A stretch of 64,000 nt of DNA from Tridacna crocea. Taxonomy: Eukaryota; Mollusca; Bivalvia; Cardiida; Cardiidae. Where the stretch lies: assembly GCA_943736015.1 (NCBI GenBank), contig OX031065.1:47594992-47658991 (forward strand), written 5' to 3'. The translations under genes and the position numbers were made by a program. A model generated the notes under the pieces. That model saw only the letters and a list, made by a program, of their open reading frames with translations. It was not told the origin of the DNA and did not search any database. Shown piece by piece: positions 25,101 to 40,100 of the stretch (position 1 is its first letter; the number at the start of each line of letters is the position of its first letter).

Positions 25101-28100
25101 AGTCTGAGATAAAGTTTAAGAAAGCCCAGAAACCATTTCTGAGCTTAAGAGCATTTTTTGTCCAAGAAGCTTTGTCAGAATAGAATTTTTTCTCTAAGCC
25201 AACAAATGTCACTTTCTTTTTTATTTTATTTCACTTTTAATGTCTAGGCCTTTTGAAAAGCCACGTACATGTATTTCGAAATGTGTCCTCCTGTTGTGTC
25301 TAATTTGTGGCATAATGTGTCTATCATACATTCTAATGACATGTGAATTCGGCTCTATAAACACAATGCAACGAAAACGTGGTTAACTCTTTACCACACA
25401 AGAAAATTTTGGACTAGTCCAAGTTGAAAGCATTTGCAGACCACAAATCTAGAGTGGCTCAAATGATGAAATTTGTCTTTCATAGGAAAGAAAACATTGT
25501 GGGAAAAGGAGAAAATGCTGGTTACCAGTTTTATAAAGTTGTCTTTTTTAAGGTTGTTAAAAGTAGGAATTGTGTGGTAAAGGGTTAAATCTACGTTATA
25601 CCATAGAGACTGACGTCATTTTACGTAGAGTGACGTCATCCTGTATAAAGTCAGTCAGTGAGTTATTCAATGGAATATAATCTGCATCCACCTTTTTACT
25701 GTTTTGTTTTCCTTTGATTAAGAGTTGGTCATGTTAGAATCAAAGTAATCTTTTTTCTATGGTGCTTTATTGTTCTATAAACCACATCGTGAGTTATTGG
25801 GCACAATAAGTAAACCACTCGGGCCATCGCCCTTGTGGATTATTTATTGTGCCTCATAATTCACAACTGTGGTTTATTGAACGATAAGCCACGATAGAAA
25901 GTAGATTATTACTAAATTAGAACACACAATAATCCTCTCTTTCTGGTGTGTCTCATTATAGATTAGACAAGGATATAATATGGAGGGTGAAGTACTATAC
26001 TTCATTGATAAAACTGGATGTGTGATGGGATTACTGAAAAAGAAAAGTGTCTGGTAAGTTTATTTGTAAGATTACTGTACAAAGACAGCCTTTCACACCC
26101 TTGTAACAAACTGTGTTTTGATAAATTGCTTCTTTTTCCCATAGAGTATTTAGCAGATATCTGTAACCCATTACCAAACGACAATATTTTAGACTGGTCC
26201 AAATTGAAAGCATTTGCAGACGACAAAATAAATGTGACCGAAAATTTTAAATTTGTTTTGTGAAGGGTAGAAAACATTGTGGGAAAAGGAGAAAATGCTG
26301 ATTACCAGCATTTTCTCCTTTTCCCACAATGTTTTCTAAAGGCGTCTTTCTCAGAGGGCGTCAAAAGTAGGGATTGTGTGGTAATGGGGTAATAGAGATG
26401 TAAGCATTGTACTCTAGATATCATTTGATGGACAAACTGCTGGTACTTCTCTACTATATGTAAGTTTCTCAGTGAAAAGAAAAGACACAAACATGTACAA
26501 AATATTTGTAAGTTTTGAAAAAAAAAAATCAAGCATCCTATGAGAAAGATTCCAAGCGTATGTACATAGTTCGCATGCTATTTACAATACCGTACAATTC
26601 CTACAAACTAACAATTTCTACAAGGTGATATAATTCTAGGCTAGGGTTAATTGAAAGAATTTGTAAACAAAATATTAGATAGGGGATCATATGATAGGTA
26701 AAGCTACTAGAAAATATTGGTTAACAACATTTTTCTCTTTTTACTCTATTTTTGAAACAGTAATCTTTTTAAGGGTTGTGAAAGGATGGGGCAAATTTGT
26801 AAAATGTTAATCCTTTCCCAAACAATCCCTGGTTGTAACAGCTCGAAAAAAGAAGCCTTTTGAAAACATTGTGAGAAAAGCATTTTCTCCAATTTTTTAA
26901 TTAGGTTAATTTTGTGATCTGTAAATGCTTTCAATTTTTACCTGTCTAAAATTTTGTCATTTTGTAAAGAATTAATACTTATCCAAAGTACAATGATTGG
27001 CAGACAGTGTTCTATATACATGTATGATTAAAATGATAAATATTATTTTCATAATATACAAAAAAAAGTGTTAGAATAGAAGAAAATGCTGGTTTCCTGT
27101 AGTTTGTCTTGTTCCAGTAATATTTACAAAAGCCTGTTTAATCCAGAGTCGTTTAACGACAGGATGGTTTATTAAAATCAACATGGAAAACAAACTTTGA
27201 AAAACTTGAACAAATCTTGTTGGAAGAAAAAAAAAAAAATTTCCAAAGCCATGGAATACATTGTTGTAACAAGAGCAGCAAACTGTCGCAAGATACGCCC
27301 GTCTTACCCCAAGTTGTAAAGCTGGGGCATGCACCAGACTAAATTCAAGTATGAAAAACGACAAAGGGCAGTAACTCAAAAATTAAGCGAGCAAGAGTTA
27401 TGATTCCTGTGCACTGCACTCCCCCTTGATGAGATCTATCCACCCATGAAATTTCATAACCCTAGCTAGTATAGTTTTGGAGATGTTCACCAGACAAAAA
27501 TCAAGTATGAAAAACGACAAAGGGCAATAACTCAAAAATTAAGCAAGCAAGAGTTATGGTTCTTATGCACTGCACTCTCCCTTGATGAGATCTATCCACC
27601 TATGAAATTTCATAACCCTAGCTAGTATAGTTTTGGAGATATTCACCGGACAAAATTCAAGTATGAAAAACGACAAAGGGCAATAACTCAAAAATTAAGC
27701 AAGCAAGAGTTATGATTTCTGTGCACTGCACTCCCCCTTGATAAGATCTATCTACCCATGAAATTTCATAACCCTAGGTAGTATAGTTTTGGAGATATTC
27801 ACCTGACAAAATTCAAGTATGAAAAAAGGACAAAGGGCAATAACTCAAAAATTAAGCAAGCAATAGTTTTGGTTCCTATGCACTGCACTCCCCCTTAGTG
27901 AGTGCTATTCACCCAAGAAATTTCATAACCCTAGCTAGTATAGTTTTGGAGATATGCTCCGGACAAAAATCAAGTATGAAAAACGACAAAGGGCAATAAC
28001 TCAAAAATTAAGCAAGCAAGAGTTATGGTTCCTGTGCACTGCACTCCCCCTTAGTGAGATCTATGCACCAAAGAAATTTCATAACCCTAGCTAGTATAGT

Positions 28101-31100
28101 TTTGGAGATATGCTCCGGACAAAATTCAAGTATGAAAAACGACAAAGGGCAATAACTCAAAAATTAAGCAAGCAAGAGTTATGATTTCTGTGCACTGCAC
28201 TCCCCCTTGATAAGATCTATCTACCCATGAAATTTCATAACCCTAGGTAGTATATTTTGGAGATATTCACCGGACAAAATTCAAGTATGAAAAAAGGACA
28301 AAGGGCAATAACTCAAAAATTAAGCAAGCAAGAGTTATGGTTCTTGTGCACTGCACTCTCCCTTGATAAGATCTATCCACCCATGAAATTTCATAACCCT
28401 AGCTAGTATAGTTTTGGAGATATGCTCCGGACAAAATTCAAGTATGAAAAACGACAAAGGGCAATAACTCAAAAATTAAGCAAGCAAGAGTTATGGTTTC
28501 TGTGCACTGCACTCCCACTTAGTGAGATCTATTCACCCAAGAAATTTCATAACCCTAGCTAGTATAGTTTTGGAGATATGCTCCGGACAAAATTCAAGTA
28601 TGAAAAACGACAAAGGGCAATAACTCAAAAATTAAGCAAGCAAGAGTTATGGTTCCTGTGCACTGCACTCCCCCTTGATGAGATCTATCCACCCATGAAA
28701 TTTCATAACCCTAGGTAGAATAGTTTTGGAGATATGCTCCGGACAAAGAACTGGACGCCGCCCGCCCGCCCGCCCGTCACGGGTGATCCCATAATACGTC
28801 CCGTCTTCGACGGGCGTATAAAAAGTGAAAAATTATTATCAAAAGGGACTATCCCTTTTATGAACAGTGTTTTCAAGAGCTGTCTGGTGCAGATCTTTAG
28901 AAAGTTTGACACATATGGCCTGCAATACGCGAAAAGGGGCGTTCGGACATTTGCGTAAAATATCGACTGGGATCAACCTGCGCAGTCTGAGCAGACTAGT
29001 CCGAAATGACTCTTGGTGTTTATGTTATTTTCTGTTTTGCACAAGTCTTATGTAGCACAAAATCAAATTTAGTCGTTAAATGTTGTCTCGGATCAGCCTG
29101 CGCAGGCTGATCCGAGACGACACTTTACGCAAATTTCCGAATGCCCCTTTTTGCGTGTTACAAGCCATATATGAAATAAGTTCGACACATATATGAAATT
29201 GATTGACAATTCCATGCTTAACTCTTTACCAAACGACGAATATTAGACTGGTCCAAATTGAAAACATTTGCAATAAATGTGATTGAGGAATGAAATTTGT
29301 TTTAGGAAGGGAAGAAAACATTGTGGTAACCAGCATTTACTCTTTTTCCCTCAACATTTTCAAAAGGCTGCTTTCACAGGGATCTTAAAAGTCGGGATTG
29401 TGTGGTAAAGACCCTCTATATTGTGTTAAGCTTTTTCTTCTTTTCCCACAATGCTTTGTATCTTCAAGTGTTGATCCATTTTCAATATGGACAAAGATGG
29501 AAAAGATTCAAGCCTGCATGACACAATCCCTAGTTTGACCATTACTGAGAAGACCTGAAAACATTGTGGGAAAAGGAGAAAATCCTGGTTACTAGCATTT
29601 TATCCTTTTCTAACAATCTTTTCTACCTTTTCTGACAAAAATTTCCTCCTGCGAGCCACATTTTGGTCCGCAAAGTCCTTCAATTTGGATTGGACTAGAA
29701 TTTTTCATAGTGGGAAAGGGTTAAGTGGGAAAGCAGAAATGGTTTCAGGATGCCCTTGAAAGTTCTCTATCAGCAAGAAGCCATAAAAGTGAACTCCAAT
29801 CATGTTGCTCAACAACCGGCAGCTCCCCATGGTCTGTAGATATATGAAGTTGTAGGTCCAAGCCTCTGGTCTGTCTAGAGTATGTGTCTATCTTTTGAAC
29901 TGTTTCTTCAATTTTGTCCCATTGTCTTATCCTGTTGAGGGATGAAGAAAGTATACTTATGTACTATGTCTTATGCCTGTTGCCTTTTGAACAGCACAGA
30001 AAACATTGAAGGTAAATAGGGTACAGGTGCTTGATACAAGGATCTTTTCTGTCTTCTTGAATATTTTCAAAAGCCTTGTCCATCAGGGTCATTAGAAACA
30101 GGCAGATGTATTTTCTGGTGAAGGGTTTCATATATGGAAAGATCTCTTAAATTGTAACTAAAGTAATATTTCATAGTGAAGGTTAAAATGGGCTGGTTGG
30201 GGAGGTGCTGTATTCCTGTTAACCTTTTTGACAAATTTAAGACTCTCTCAAACTGAAAGACTTTGCAGACGACAATTTTGACTTTCATAACAATGGCAGA
30301 AAATTATCGAACGGGCAGAAAACACTGTAAGAAAAGAGTGTTTTCAAAAGACTTATACTGCAGATACGAAAAAATAAGTGCTTGTTTGGGAAATAATTAT
30401 GCTATAAGTAAATAACTAAAAGATCTAGGCCCGGTCTGGGTCCACATGGCTCGCAACACGCGAAAAGGGGCATTCGGACATTTGCGTAAAGTGTCATCTC
30501 GGATCAGCCTGCGCAGTCCGCGCAGGCTATTCTGAGACGACACTTTACGACTTCATTAGATTTTGTGCCATAGTAGACTTATGCAAAACAGAAAATTTCA
30601 TTAAATAGCAAAGTGCCGTCTCGGATTAGGCTGCACGGACTGCGCAGGCTAATCCGAGATGACACTTTACGCATATGTCTGAATGCCTCTTTTGCGTGTT
30701 GCAGGCCATTTTCACCAACCATTCCTAAGAACATTTTAAGTCTTCTTCCGAACTGGAGAGTAACACAGCTTCTGATTGGCTAAACCATTTGGTTTAGCCA
30801 ATCAGAAGTTTTTTTTTACTTTCAAATTTAGAAAATCATGGAGGAAAAATCTAAGAATGTTCTTCAGAATGTTTGGTGTATATGAACCCCGCCAGTTTTA
30901 CAAAAAACTTTGGTCTCTTACTTTACTCACATTAGCAAACAGACTTACTTTCAAACTTAAGATGAATTTCCTATTTCAAACGCATATCACTAATATGATC
31001 AGACTTACATAACATTCTCAAGTACTCTGTTGACCCAATGTATCAGAATCAGCTGAATGAAATAATGGACTGAAGTCTGTTAATTAACTATGGTCCAGTC

Positions 31101-34100
31101 TATTTACAAAGTTGAATCTGTTATGTGGTGTCAATTTAGGATTTGCAAACATTACTGTAATGTCATTTAAATACCGGTAGGTCTCAAATAACAAGCTCAA
31201 CTAAAGTCAGATCCTGACATGGGTAGTTGATTTGAATAAAATAAGAGAACAAAGTTTTGTGAAACCAGCCATTGTATCCTATTTTTGATCCCATAGAAAA
31301 AAAAAAAAACTTTTCAAAAAAAATTGTTACAGTAATAAAATACTGGCTACCAGCAGTTTATCTCTTTCCCCCTAGTGTTACCCTTTCAGTTATAAATCCA
31401 ATCTCTTGAGCCACATTTAATTAACCCTTTCCCAAACAAGCCCTGGTTTTTACGTGTCTGTAGTAAAAGTAGTTCTCTACCCTTTTTGAGAACTTTCTGC
31501 CATTTTCTCCAAATCTAAAATTGTCGTCTGCAAACTCTTTTGGTTTGGAGGAGTCCAAAATTTGTTGTTTGGGAAAGGGTTCATAGGTCTGTTACTACTT
31601 TCAATATGACCTGTCTAAAAATAGTATTGTTAAGGGTTAACTTTTACCACACAATTCAGTGTATTAACTCTTTACCACACAATCCCGACTTTTAACTACC
31701 ATGAGAATAAACCCTTTTGAAAACATTGTTTGAAAAGGAGAAAATGCTGGTCACCAGCATTTTCTCCTTTTCCCACAATGTTTTCTACTCTTTCCTAATC
31801 AGTTTTCAATTTTTTGAGCCATATTTATTTTGTCGGCTGCAAATACTTTCAATTTGGACAGGTTTATAATTCTGTGGTTTGGTAAAGAGTTAACCCTTTC
31901 CCAAACAGGCCCTGGTTTGTACGTGTCTGCACTAAAAGTCTTTTGAAAACACTGTGGGAAAAGGAGAAATTGCTCGTAACGAGGAATTTCTCCTTTTCCC
32001 ACAGTGTTTTCTACCCTTTTTCAGAACTTTATGGCATTTTTTTCCAAATCTAAAATTGTTGTCTGCAAACTCTTTTGGTTTGGAAGAGTCCAAAATTTGG
32101 CGTTTGGGAAAGGGTTGAATATCATTAGGAAGAAGACTTTAGAAATGGACTTTAGTGTTGCAAACATTGATCTGCAATTCAGAATAGAACTTGTATGTGA
32201 GATTGGTTTGTTACTACTCATGAAAATTAGTCTGCAATGACCCTTGTGTAATGAAATCTTATGCGTTAGACTTTCATGAAACAGTCTGGGATTTACAACC
32301 CCGAGGAAGAGGGCTTTGAGTCACTACCTCTCCTAATCTCACAATGTTTTTCGTCTTGTCAAAAAACACTACATATACATTTTAACTACATCATTTTATC
32401 ACCTGGTATGCCCTGGACGCTGGGTATTCCCAGGAAGCATGCAGGGTACATATCCACCAGTCATTCTTGAGAATATTTTTTGTTTTAATCGTAAAATCTT
32501 TATGACTGTTAAAGTAACAGAACTTCTGATTGGCTAAACCATCTGGTTTAGCCAATCAGATGTTATCATGTTACTTTCACAACAATGAAATTCTGAAGAA
32601 TAGAACTGATAATTTTTTAGGAGTGATTGGTGAATACAGTGGTATCAAAGTAGAGGGAGACACTCAAGGTTAATTCTAGCCATTTTTTTTCCTTTTCCCA
32701 CTATGTTTTCAGAAGACTTCTTTTTTGTGGTTATCAAAAATCAGTATTGTTTGCTATAGGATTAAAACATGTATCCTCTATTTTCATCTATTTGATTGAA
32801 GAAAAACATGTACATGTATGTAGAAAGAGGATTGTTAGTAACTTACCTATATACCTCATACATCCCTTTTACTCCTTCACATACTGATAATCTAAAGTTG
32901 TGCCCAGGGACTGTCAGTAATATTGGGGAGGTTTGGTGAATTTTTGTCTGTTTTTCTGAAAAGTGAAACTCTTTATAATAAGGAATAATAGAATTTGAAT
33001 ATGTACATGTACCAGATGAAAATTGGTCTGCAGTAGAGAAAAATACACCTTTTGTTTTTTCTTGTATTGTTTTGAAAATTCCTTCTTACAGAATTGTTTG
33101 GTAAAGTCTCTTAACTAAACAATTTTTTTTACATTGTCCAAATTAAAACCATTTATATACTACCTTTTGGTATAAATGTACCTCCCATGATAGAATATGC
33201 CTATCAGAAGATAAGAAAACATTGCAGGAACATTGTTTTCAAAAGACCTCTTTAGTTTACTCAAGGTTTTTTAAAAATCAGGATAGTTTGATAATGGGTA
33301 AACTCTTTACCAAACGACATTATTTTAAGCTATTCCAAATCGGAAGCATTTGCAGACGACAAAGTTAATGTGACTAAACAATTGAAATTTGTTTTTGGAA
33401 AGGTGGAAAATATTATGGAAAAAGGAGAAAAAGCATTTTCTCCTTTTCCCACAATGATTTCTAAAGGCTTCTTTCTCAGGGTCGTCCAAAGTAGGGATTG
33501 TGTGGTAATTGGTTAACTCTTAACCAAATGCCAAAATTTTAACAGGTCCAAATTGAAAGCACTTGCGGTCAACAAAATAAACATAACTCAAAAATTGGAA
33601 TTTGTTTCCAGCAGGGTAGAAAACATTGTAGGAAAAGGATAAAATGCTGGTTACTAGCTTTTTCAACTTTTCCTACAATGTCTTCAAAAGGCTTCTTTCT
33701 CAGGGTTGTTAAAGGTCAGGATTATGTGGTAAAGAGTTAAAAGAAGTAATAGACAAGTATGGCACCTACTTTTGTCTCCTGATTTGCAAATTTAATTCAG
33801 TACATGTTTAAAAGTCTTAGATTGAAACCTTTATCCTGCTAGATTAGTAAAAAGAAACTTAAAAAAAAAAACTAAATATTGCTACTGATAAATAAAGCTA
33901 TTTTTATAAAGTTACTGGGGGGGGGGGCCTGGTGGAAAGGAAGTATGCCAGTAAATGACATCTAATTCTTATGTTTCCGTGGTAACATCTGATCCTATAC
34001 CTGATCTATTTTATATATTCAAATCATTAATTTCATTTCCTTTTATTTTTAAAATTGATTCATCGCTGGGACCCTTTAGGTTTGGTACCGTTTCATTTCT

Positions 34101-37100
34101 TTTTATTTTACATTATTATTTTGCTAATGGAAACTATTAACCTTTACCACAATATCCTAACCTACAATGACCCTGAATAGAAGGGGCTTTTGAAAACTTT
34201 ATTGGAAAAGGGGAAAATGCTGGTAACCAGCATTTTCCCCTTTTCCAATAAAGTTTCAACAGTACCAAAGACAGTGTTCATCATTTTATCAACAGTTTAT
34301 TTGTTGCTGCAAATGCTTTGAATTTGGTTCAGTCAAAAACTTGTTAATAAAAAGTTTAGACAAGGACACATCTATTACCAAGGTGGAAGACAATATTTGT
34401 CTTGGTGCTGGTAGTAATAACTGTTTGAAGTCACTACCAAAAGACAATATTTTAGGCTTGTCCAAATTGAAAGCATTGCAGACGACACAATAAAAGTGAC
34501 TAAAAATTTGAAGTTTCATTTGTAAAGGGTAGAAAACATTGTGGGAAAAGGAGAAAATGCTGGTTACCAGCATTTTCTCCTTTTCCCACAATGGTTTTTG
34601 GAGGCTTCTTTCTCAGGGATTTCAAAAGTAGGGATTGTGTGGTAATGGGTTAACTTAAGCACAAAATCCTAACCTACAGTGACCCTGAAAAGAAGAGGCT
34701 TTTGAAAACTTTGTTAGAAAAGGAGAAAATGCTAGTAATAAGCATTTTCCCCTTTTCCAACAATGTTTTCAACAGTATCAAAGACAGTGTTCATCATTTT
34801 GTCAACAGTTTTAGGCTTGTCCTTAGCCCTTTACCTGATATGCCAATTTGAGGCTCTCCCATTTCAGCAGCAACTAAAGATATGATGTGAAAATATGGAC
34901 AAATGAGGATAGAAATATCTGATTGAGTGGAAAACATTATGGGAAAAGGAGAAATTTCTTGTTACGAGCAATTTCTGCTTTTCCCACGATGTTTTCAAAA
35001 GATGTCTGGTGTTCATAAGTCAAAATGAGTATCTATGGAGTAAAGGGTTAAACATGACATTTTCAGTATTTCAGTCAATCAGCTCATATCTCGGAATAAA
35101 TTTTCTCTTTGTTACTTATTCATACCTAAATTTCAACATATTTTATACCAAATAAACTTTATGTTGCGTTATGCTTTCACATTGGGCTTCTCTAAATTTT
35201 TGTTTGGAAAGGGGTGAATTTTTTCCATGATATTGCAGTCTCCTTTTTTTATCTATACAGATTATATGGCAAAACTGTAGGTTCTATAATTACTATTATT
35301 TTTCACAAGGTTCTGTCTGAATATATGATTGTATATAAAAGGAAATAAAGAAATACTGTAATGGAATTAACATTAGGAAAAAGATTGTAAATTACTGAAA
35401 AGAATCTTACCTAGGTTCAAGATCTGGTTCACAACTTTCTCATAGTCCAACATCTGACTCCACAATGTATTTGATAATCCTAGCAAATAATCCACATGAC
35501 GTTCATATGACTCATTGTCACTGTCTGTTTCGGATTGATTAATAACTTGTGTTGGCTGCAAATGATCAGCCATTATTCTTTTATCACAATATAAATCTTA
35601 TGATAGCTGTAACTCTATTGATAAATGCTATTAATGTTCCCTAAAAAGGTGAATTTTCTTCTGGATTCAGCAAAATACTCCCAGCAATACAAATATAAGA
35701 ACAAGGATTAAAGGTGTGTTGCTCTACAGTAAGACATCAATTAATTAAAGTCAGGCCAAATTTCACCAATTTAACCCTTTACCACACAAGAAAATTTTAG
35801 ACTGGTCCAAATTCAAAGCATTTTGCAGACAACAAAATAAAGGTGACAGAAAAATAGAAATTTGCTCTGGGAAGAATAGAAAACACTTTGGAAAAAGGAG
35901 AAAATGCTGGTTACCAGCATTTTCTCTCTTTTCCCACAGTGTTTTCAAAAGGCTTCTTTCTCAGGGGCGTCAAAAGTAGGGATTGTGTGGTAATGGGTTA
36001 AATATACAGTGATGTTTTCTGTTTGTGACACCTTTTCCCTTTGAAGATGTGCAAATCTTGGAAACCTTTAAGTAATTTGTTGGAAATATCTTTGATCTAG
36101 GTATTGCTTATTACATTTGAACCACAAACTATGAAATAAATAATATTATTTAAAAGTATGATTTTGTCTTTAATTAATACAAATGAAAGACCCATTAGTT
36201 TTAGAAGTGATTGTCATTGATTAATTAATGGTTTATAATTGCTAGTTTGTTACTATGGGACTGGTCCTCTTTGATAATTTATTTGTTTGTGCACCATGCA
36301 TTTTTTCAATTTTACCCTTTACCTTATAACACAATTTTACATTTATCTGCTGTGAAAGTGTTTACAGATGCCATGAGTGATAGGTGTCATTTTTGACAAG
36401 GTAGAAAACATTGTGGGTAAAGGAGAAAATGCATTTTCTCCTTTTCCCACAAGGTTTTTTTTTTTCAATTACCAGATGACAAAATATTTGACAGGACCAT
36501 ATTGAGAGCTTTTGGAGGCAACAAATTAACCCTATGCCAAATAATCCCTGATGAAAACATTGTAATATGGTATCTCCAATTGACCCTAAATAACATGGAT
36601 AAAGCCTTTTCTTATGTGTATGTAACACCTTTTGATAGCATAGAAAACATTGTGACAAAAGGTGAAATTGCTCGTCACGAGCAATTTCCCCTTTTGCCAC
36701 AATGTTTTCCAAAGGCCCCTATCTATGGAGTAAAGGGTTAATGGTAGAAAACAATTGTTACCTGTATTTCCTATTTTTCCTACTTTGTTTTTTGAAAGCC
36801 TTCTTTTTATGGTTGTTAAAGGTGGGTATTTAGAATTTTTACATCTCACCAAATTAAAAAATATATGTATCACTGAAATTCATATGAAAAAATAATACAA
36901 ATCATTAATAATTAAGATTCATAAAATTACAAAAAAAATTTTTTTTTGATGGTATTCCCGTAAAAGGCTACGTAGCCTCTCAATTTATTTTTAGATTTCG
37001 CACCAAAAATCAATAAAGCATCATGGGAATGTCAAGTGACTGGCACGTGACTCATAACGCTTAAATTCCCTATCATAACAAACATGTAATAATTATTTTC

Positions 37101-40100
37101 CATAATGTCTCCTTCGGACGCTATGTTTGTGTATTCCTGTAAGTAAATGAGCGAATTGATCATCTAAAAATAGAATGTGTATCCCGTTGGTGTCTACCTG
37201 GGCAGTCGTAAATCTCAAATTTTTCGTGTTGTCGGACGGATTTCGACTACTGGGGTTTTATGAATGAAAGTTAAAAGGCTTTGGGAGTATAAGGATGATT
37301 TTTTTGCACTTTTGTAAAATTTTCTTCCCAAAATCTGAAGGACCACCTTTAAATGTCAGTATTGATTTGCTAACCCTTTACCAAATGATGAAATTTTGGA
37401 CTAGTCTGAATTGAAAGCATTTGCAGACGACAAAATAAATGTAACTCAAAAATTGAAATTTGATTTATGGAGGGAAGAAAACATTGTGCAAAAAGGAGAA
37501 AATGCTGGTTACTCTTTTCTTGGGGTTGTTAAAAGTTGGGATTGTGTGGTAAAGAGTTAAAGGGTTAAGGAATGTTTTTATATTTTAGGTATGTTATGTG
37601 TCGAGCTGTCCGAGAGAAAGCCAAGACAGCATGCTCTAGGTCAGCGAAAGATTCATATATGTTTTCTAAACAGAAGTCCATTGATCAGGTTTGTATTTGT
37701 AATATGAAGTAGTTTTGATAGTAAGAGGGCTAAGCCCCAAAGTCTGTGGAATTTTTAATATGATGTCCAACTGTGTTGAGATTTCCACTTGTGGAATCAC
37801 AGTCCCAGAGCTCCAGATAAGAGGGAGTGACGATATACTAAATCCATTATTTCTCTTCCAAACCCAATGTCGTGGGTACTCATTAGAATCGTCTCAATGA
37901 GGTGATTCTAATGAGTACTCAGAATGTAGGGTTTAGTTGAGAACAATTAATATTTTCAATTTTGAAATCAAAATTACTCTTTCTATCTGGAGGTCTGACA
38001 GTCGGATATCAATTTCCATGTTGGGAAAAAAAATACCAATCTGATTTTATGTTGTAGGTTTTTTCTCGCAAAAGGATGCAAGGTTTGCTCTGCTGCAGCA
38101 TGTCATAAAGTCACCAATGTCATGCTTCATAAAATCAATATTTATACCCTCTCTGAATGTTTGTGTGTGTGTGTGTCTGTCCTTCTGTCTGCCAGTATAG
38201 GAAATACTAGTCATTGTCTGTTTTCTGTCAAAGTGCTGGCATGGGTATTAACTCTTTACCAAACGACAAAAGTTTAGGCTTGTGCAAATTTAAAGCATTT
38301 GCAGACGAGAAAACAAAAGTGATTGAAAATTTGAAGTTTGTATTGGGAAGGGTAGAAAACAGTGTGGGAAAAAGACCTGAATTGAAAGCATTTGCAAATG
38401 AGTTTTAGTGTGGCCCATATGAAATGATTTTTCTTTAATAGGATAGAAAGCATTGTGGGAAAAGGAGAAAATGCTGCTTACAAGCATTTTCTTATTTTCC
38501 CACAATGTTTTATAAAGGCTTTTTTCTCAGGGTTGTCAAAGGTAGGGTTGTGTGGTGGGTCAATTGAAGGCATTTGCTGATGTTAGATTTAGAGTGCACG
38601 AAACAATTGCTTGTTGAAATTAAGAGAACGTTGGAGGAAAAGGAGAAAATGCTGGTAGCTAACATTTTTAGCTCACCTGAGCACAACGTGCTCAAGGGGA
38701 GCTTTTATGATCACTGGGTGTCCGTCGTGCATCGTCCATTGTGCGTCGTCAACAATTCTTTAAACATCAACTCCTCCTAAACCGCTGAGCCAATTTAGAC
38801 CAAACTTGGCTGGAATGTTCCTTGGGAGGTCCTCTTTAAAAAATGTTCACAGAATTTGATTACGTCAAAAACTCTGGTTGCCATGGAAACCAAATGGAAT
38901 TTTCTAGGAAATTCTTTAAAAATCTTCTCCTCTGAAACCGCTGGTCAGATTTTAAAATAATTTCACAGAGATGTTCCTTGGGTGACCCTTTTCAAAATTT
39001 ATTTGCGAAATTTTGATCCATCAAGAATCATTGCTCTGATGAATGGGAGCTACTTGCACTATACAGAAATGAAGAAATTCTTAAAAATTCTTCTTCTCTG
39101 AAACTGCTGGTCAGAATTTGAATAATTTCACAGAGATTTTCCTTGGATGACCCTTTTCAAAAACTGTTCACAAAATTTTGATTCATCAAGAACCATGGCT
39201 CTTGTGAATGGGGGCTACTTGCACTATACTGGGAAAATGAAGAAATTCTTAAGAACTCTTCTACTCTGAAACCGCTGGTCAGATTTTGAAATAATTTCAC
39301 AGACATGTTCCTTGGGTGACCCTTTTCAAAAGGTGTTCATAAAGGTTTGATTCATCAATAAACATGGCTCTGGTGAATGGGGGCTACTTGCACTATATAG
39401 CCATGAAGGAATTTTTTAAAATTCTTCTCTGAAACGGCTGATCAGATTCTGAAATAATTTCACAGAAATATTTCCTTAGTTGACCCTTTTCAAAAATTGC
39501 TCGAAATATTTTCATCCATCAAGAAACATGGCTCTGATGGCTGTGGGCTATTTACACTATACAGACATGAAGAAATTCTTAAAAATTCTTCTTCTCTGAA
39601 ATGGCTGTTTAGATTTTGAAAAAAATGGCTATGGTCCTCTCAGAAATTCAGGTGAGCGAACCAAGGCCATCTTGGCCCTCTTGTTTACTTTTCCCACAAT
39701 AATTTTTTTTTTAGGTCAGTGTTTTGGTAAATAGTGGACTGTGATAATATCCACTTAACATTAACCCTTTCCCAATCGACAAACTTTTGGACTAGACCAA
39801 ATTGAAAGCATTTGCAGACGACAATTCAACTCTTGCTGAAAAGATGATTTCTGTCTATGATAGGGTAGAAAACACTGTGGGAAAAGGAGAAAATGCTGGT
39901 TACCAGCATTTTCTCCTTTTCCCACAATGTTTTCAAAGGTTACTATTTCAGACGCGTAAAAACCAGGAATTATTTGGGAATAGGTTAAAATTCTTCCTGA
40001 GTTTTTACAACTGCTATTGACCTATCTCTGTGCTTCTATTGAAATGGTGTAATTATAGTAGAGTAACAAACACTAGTTACAAGCATTTTCTCCTTTTCAC

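Noticed and set aside
27340-28745. CRISPR-like or satellite centromere array
   Set aside because: The 156-bp units are contiguous without spacers and there are only nine; it is a eukaryotic mobile-element array.
31009-31052. Possible extra - strand exon (LILIHWVNRVLENV) in the nested gene
   Set aside because: Good splice sites, but it needs phase 0 in, which none of the upstream nested exons provides.
32621-32668. + strand exon-like segment (VIGEYSGIKVEGDTQ) in ligase intron 9
   Set aside because: Phase 1 to 1 does not fit between ligase exons 9 and 10 (phase 2), and no partner exon was found.
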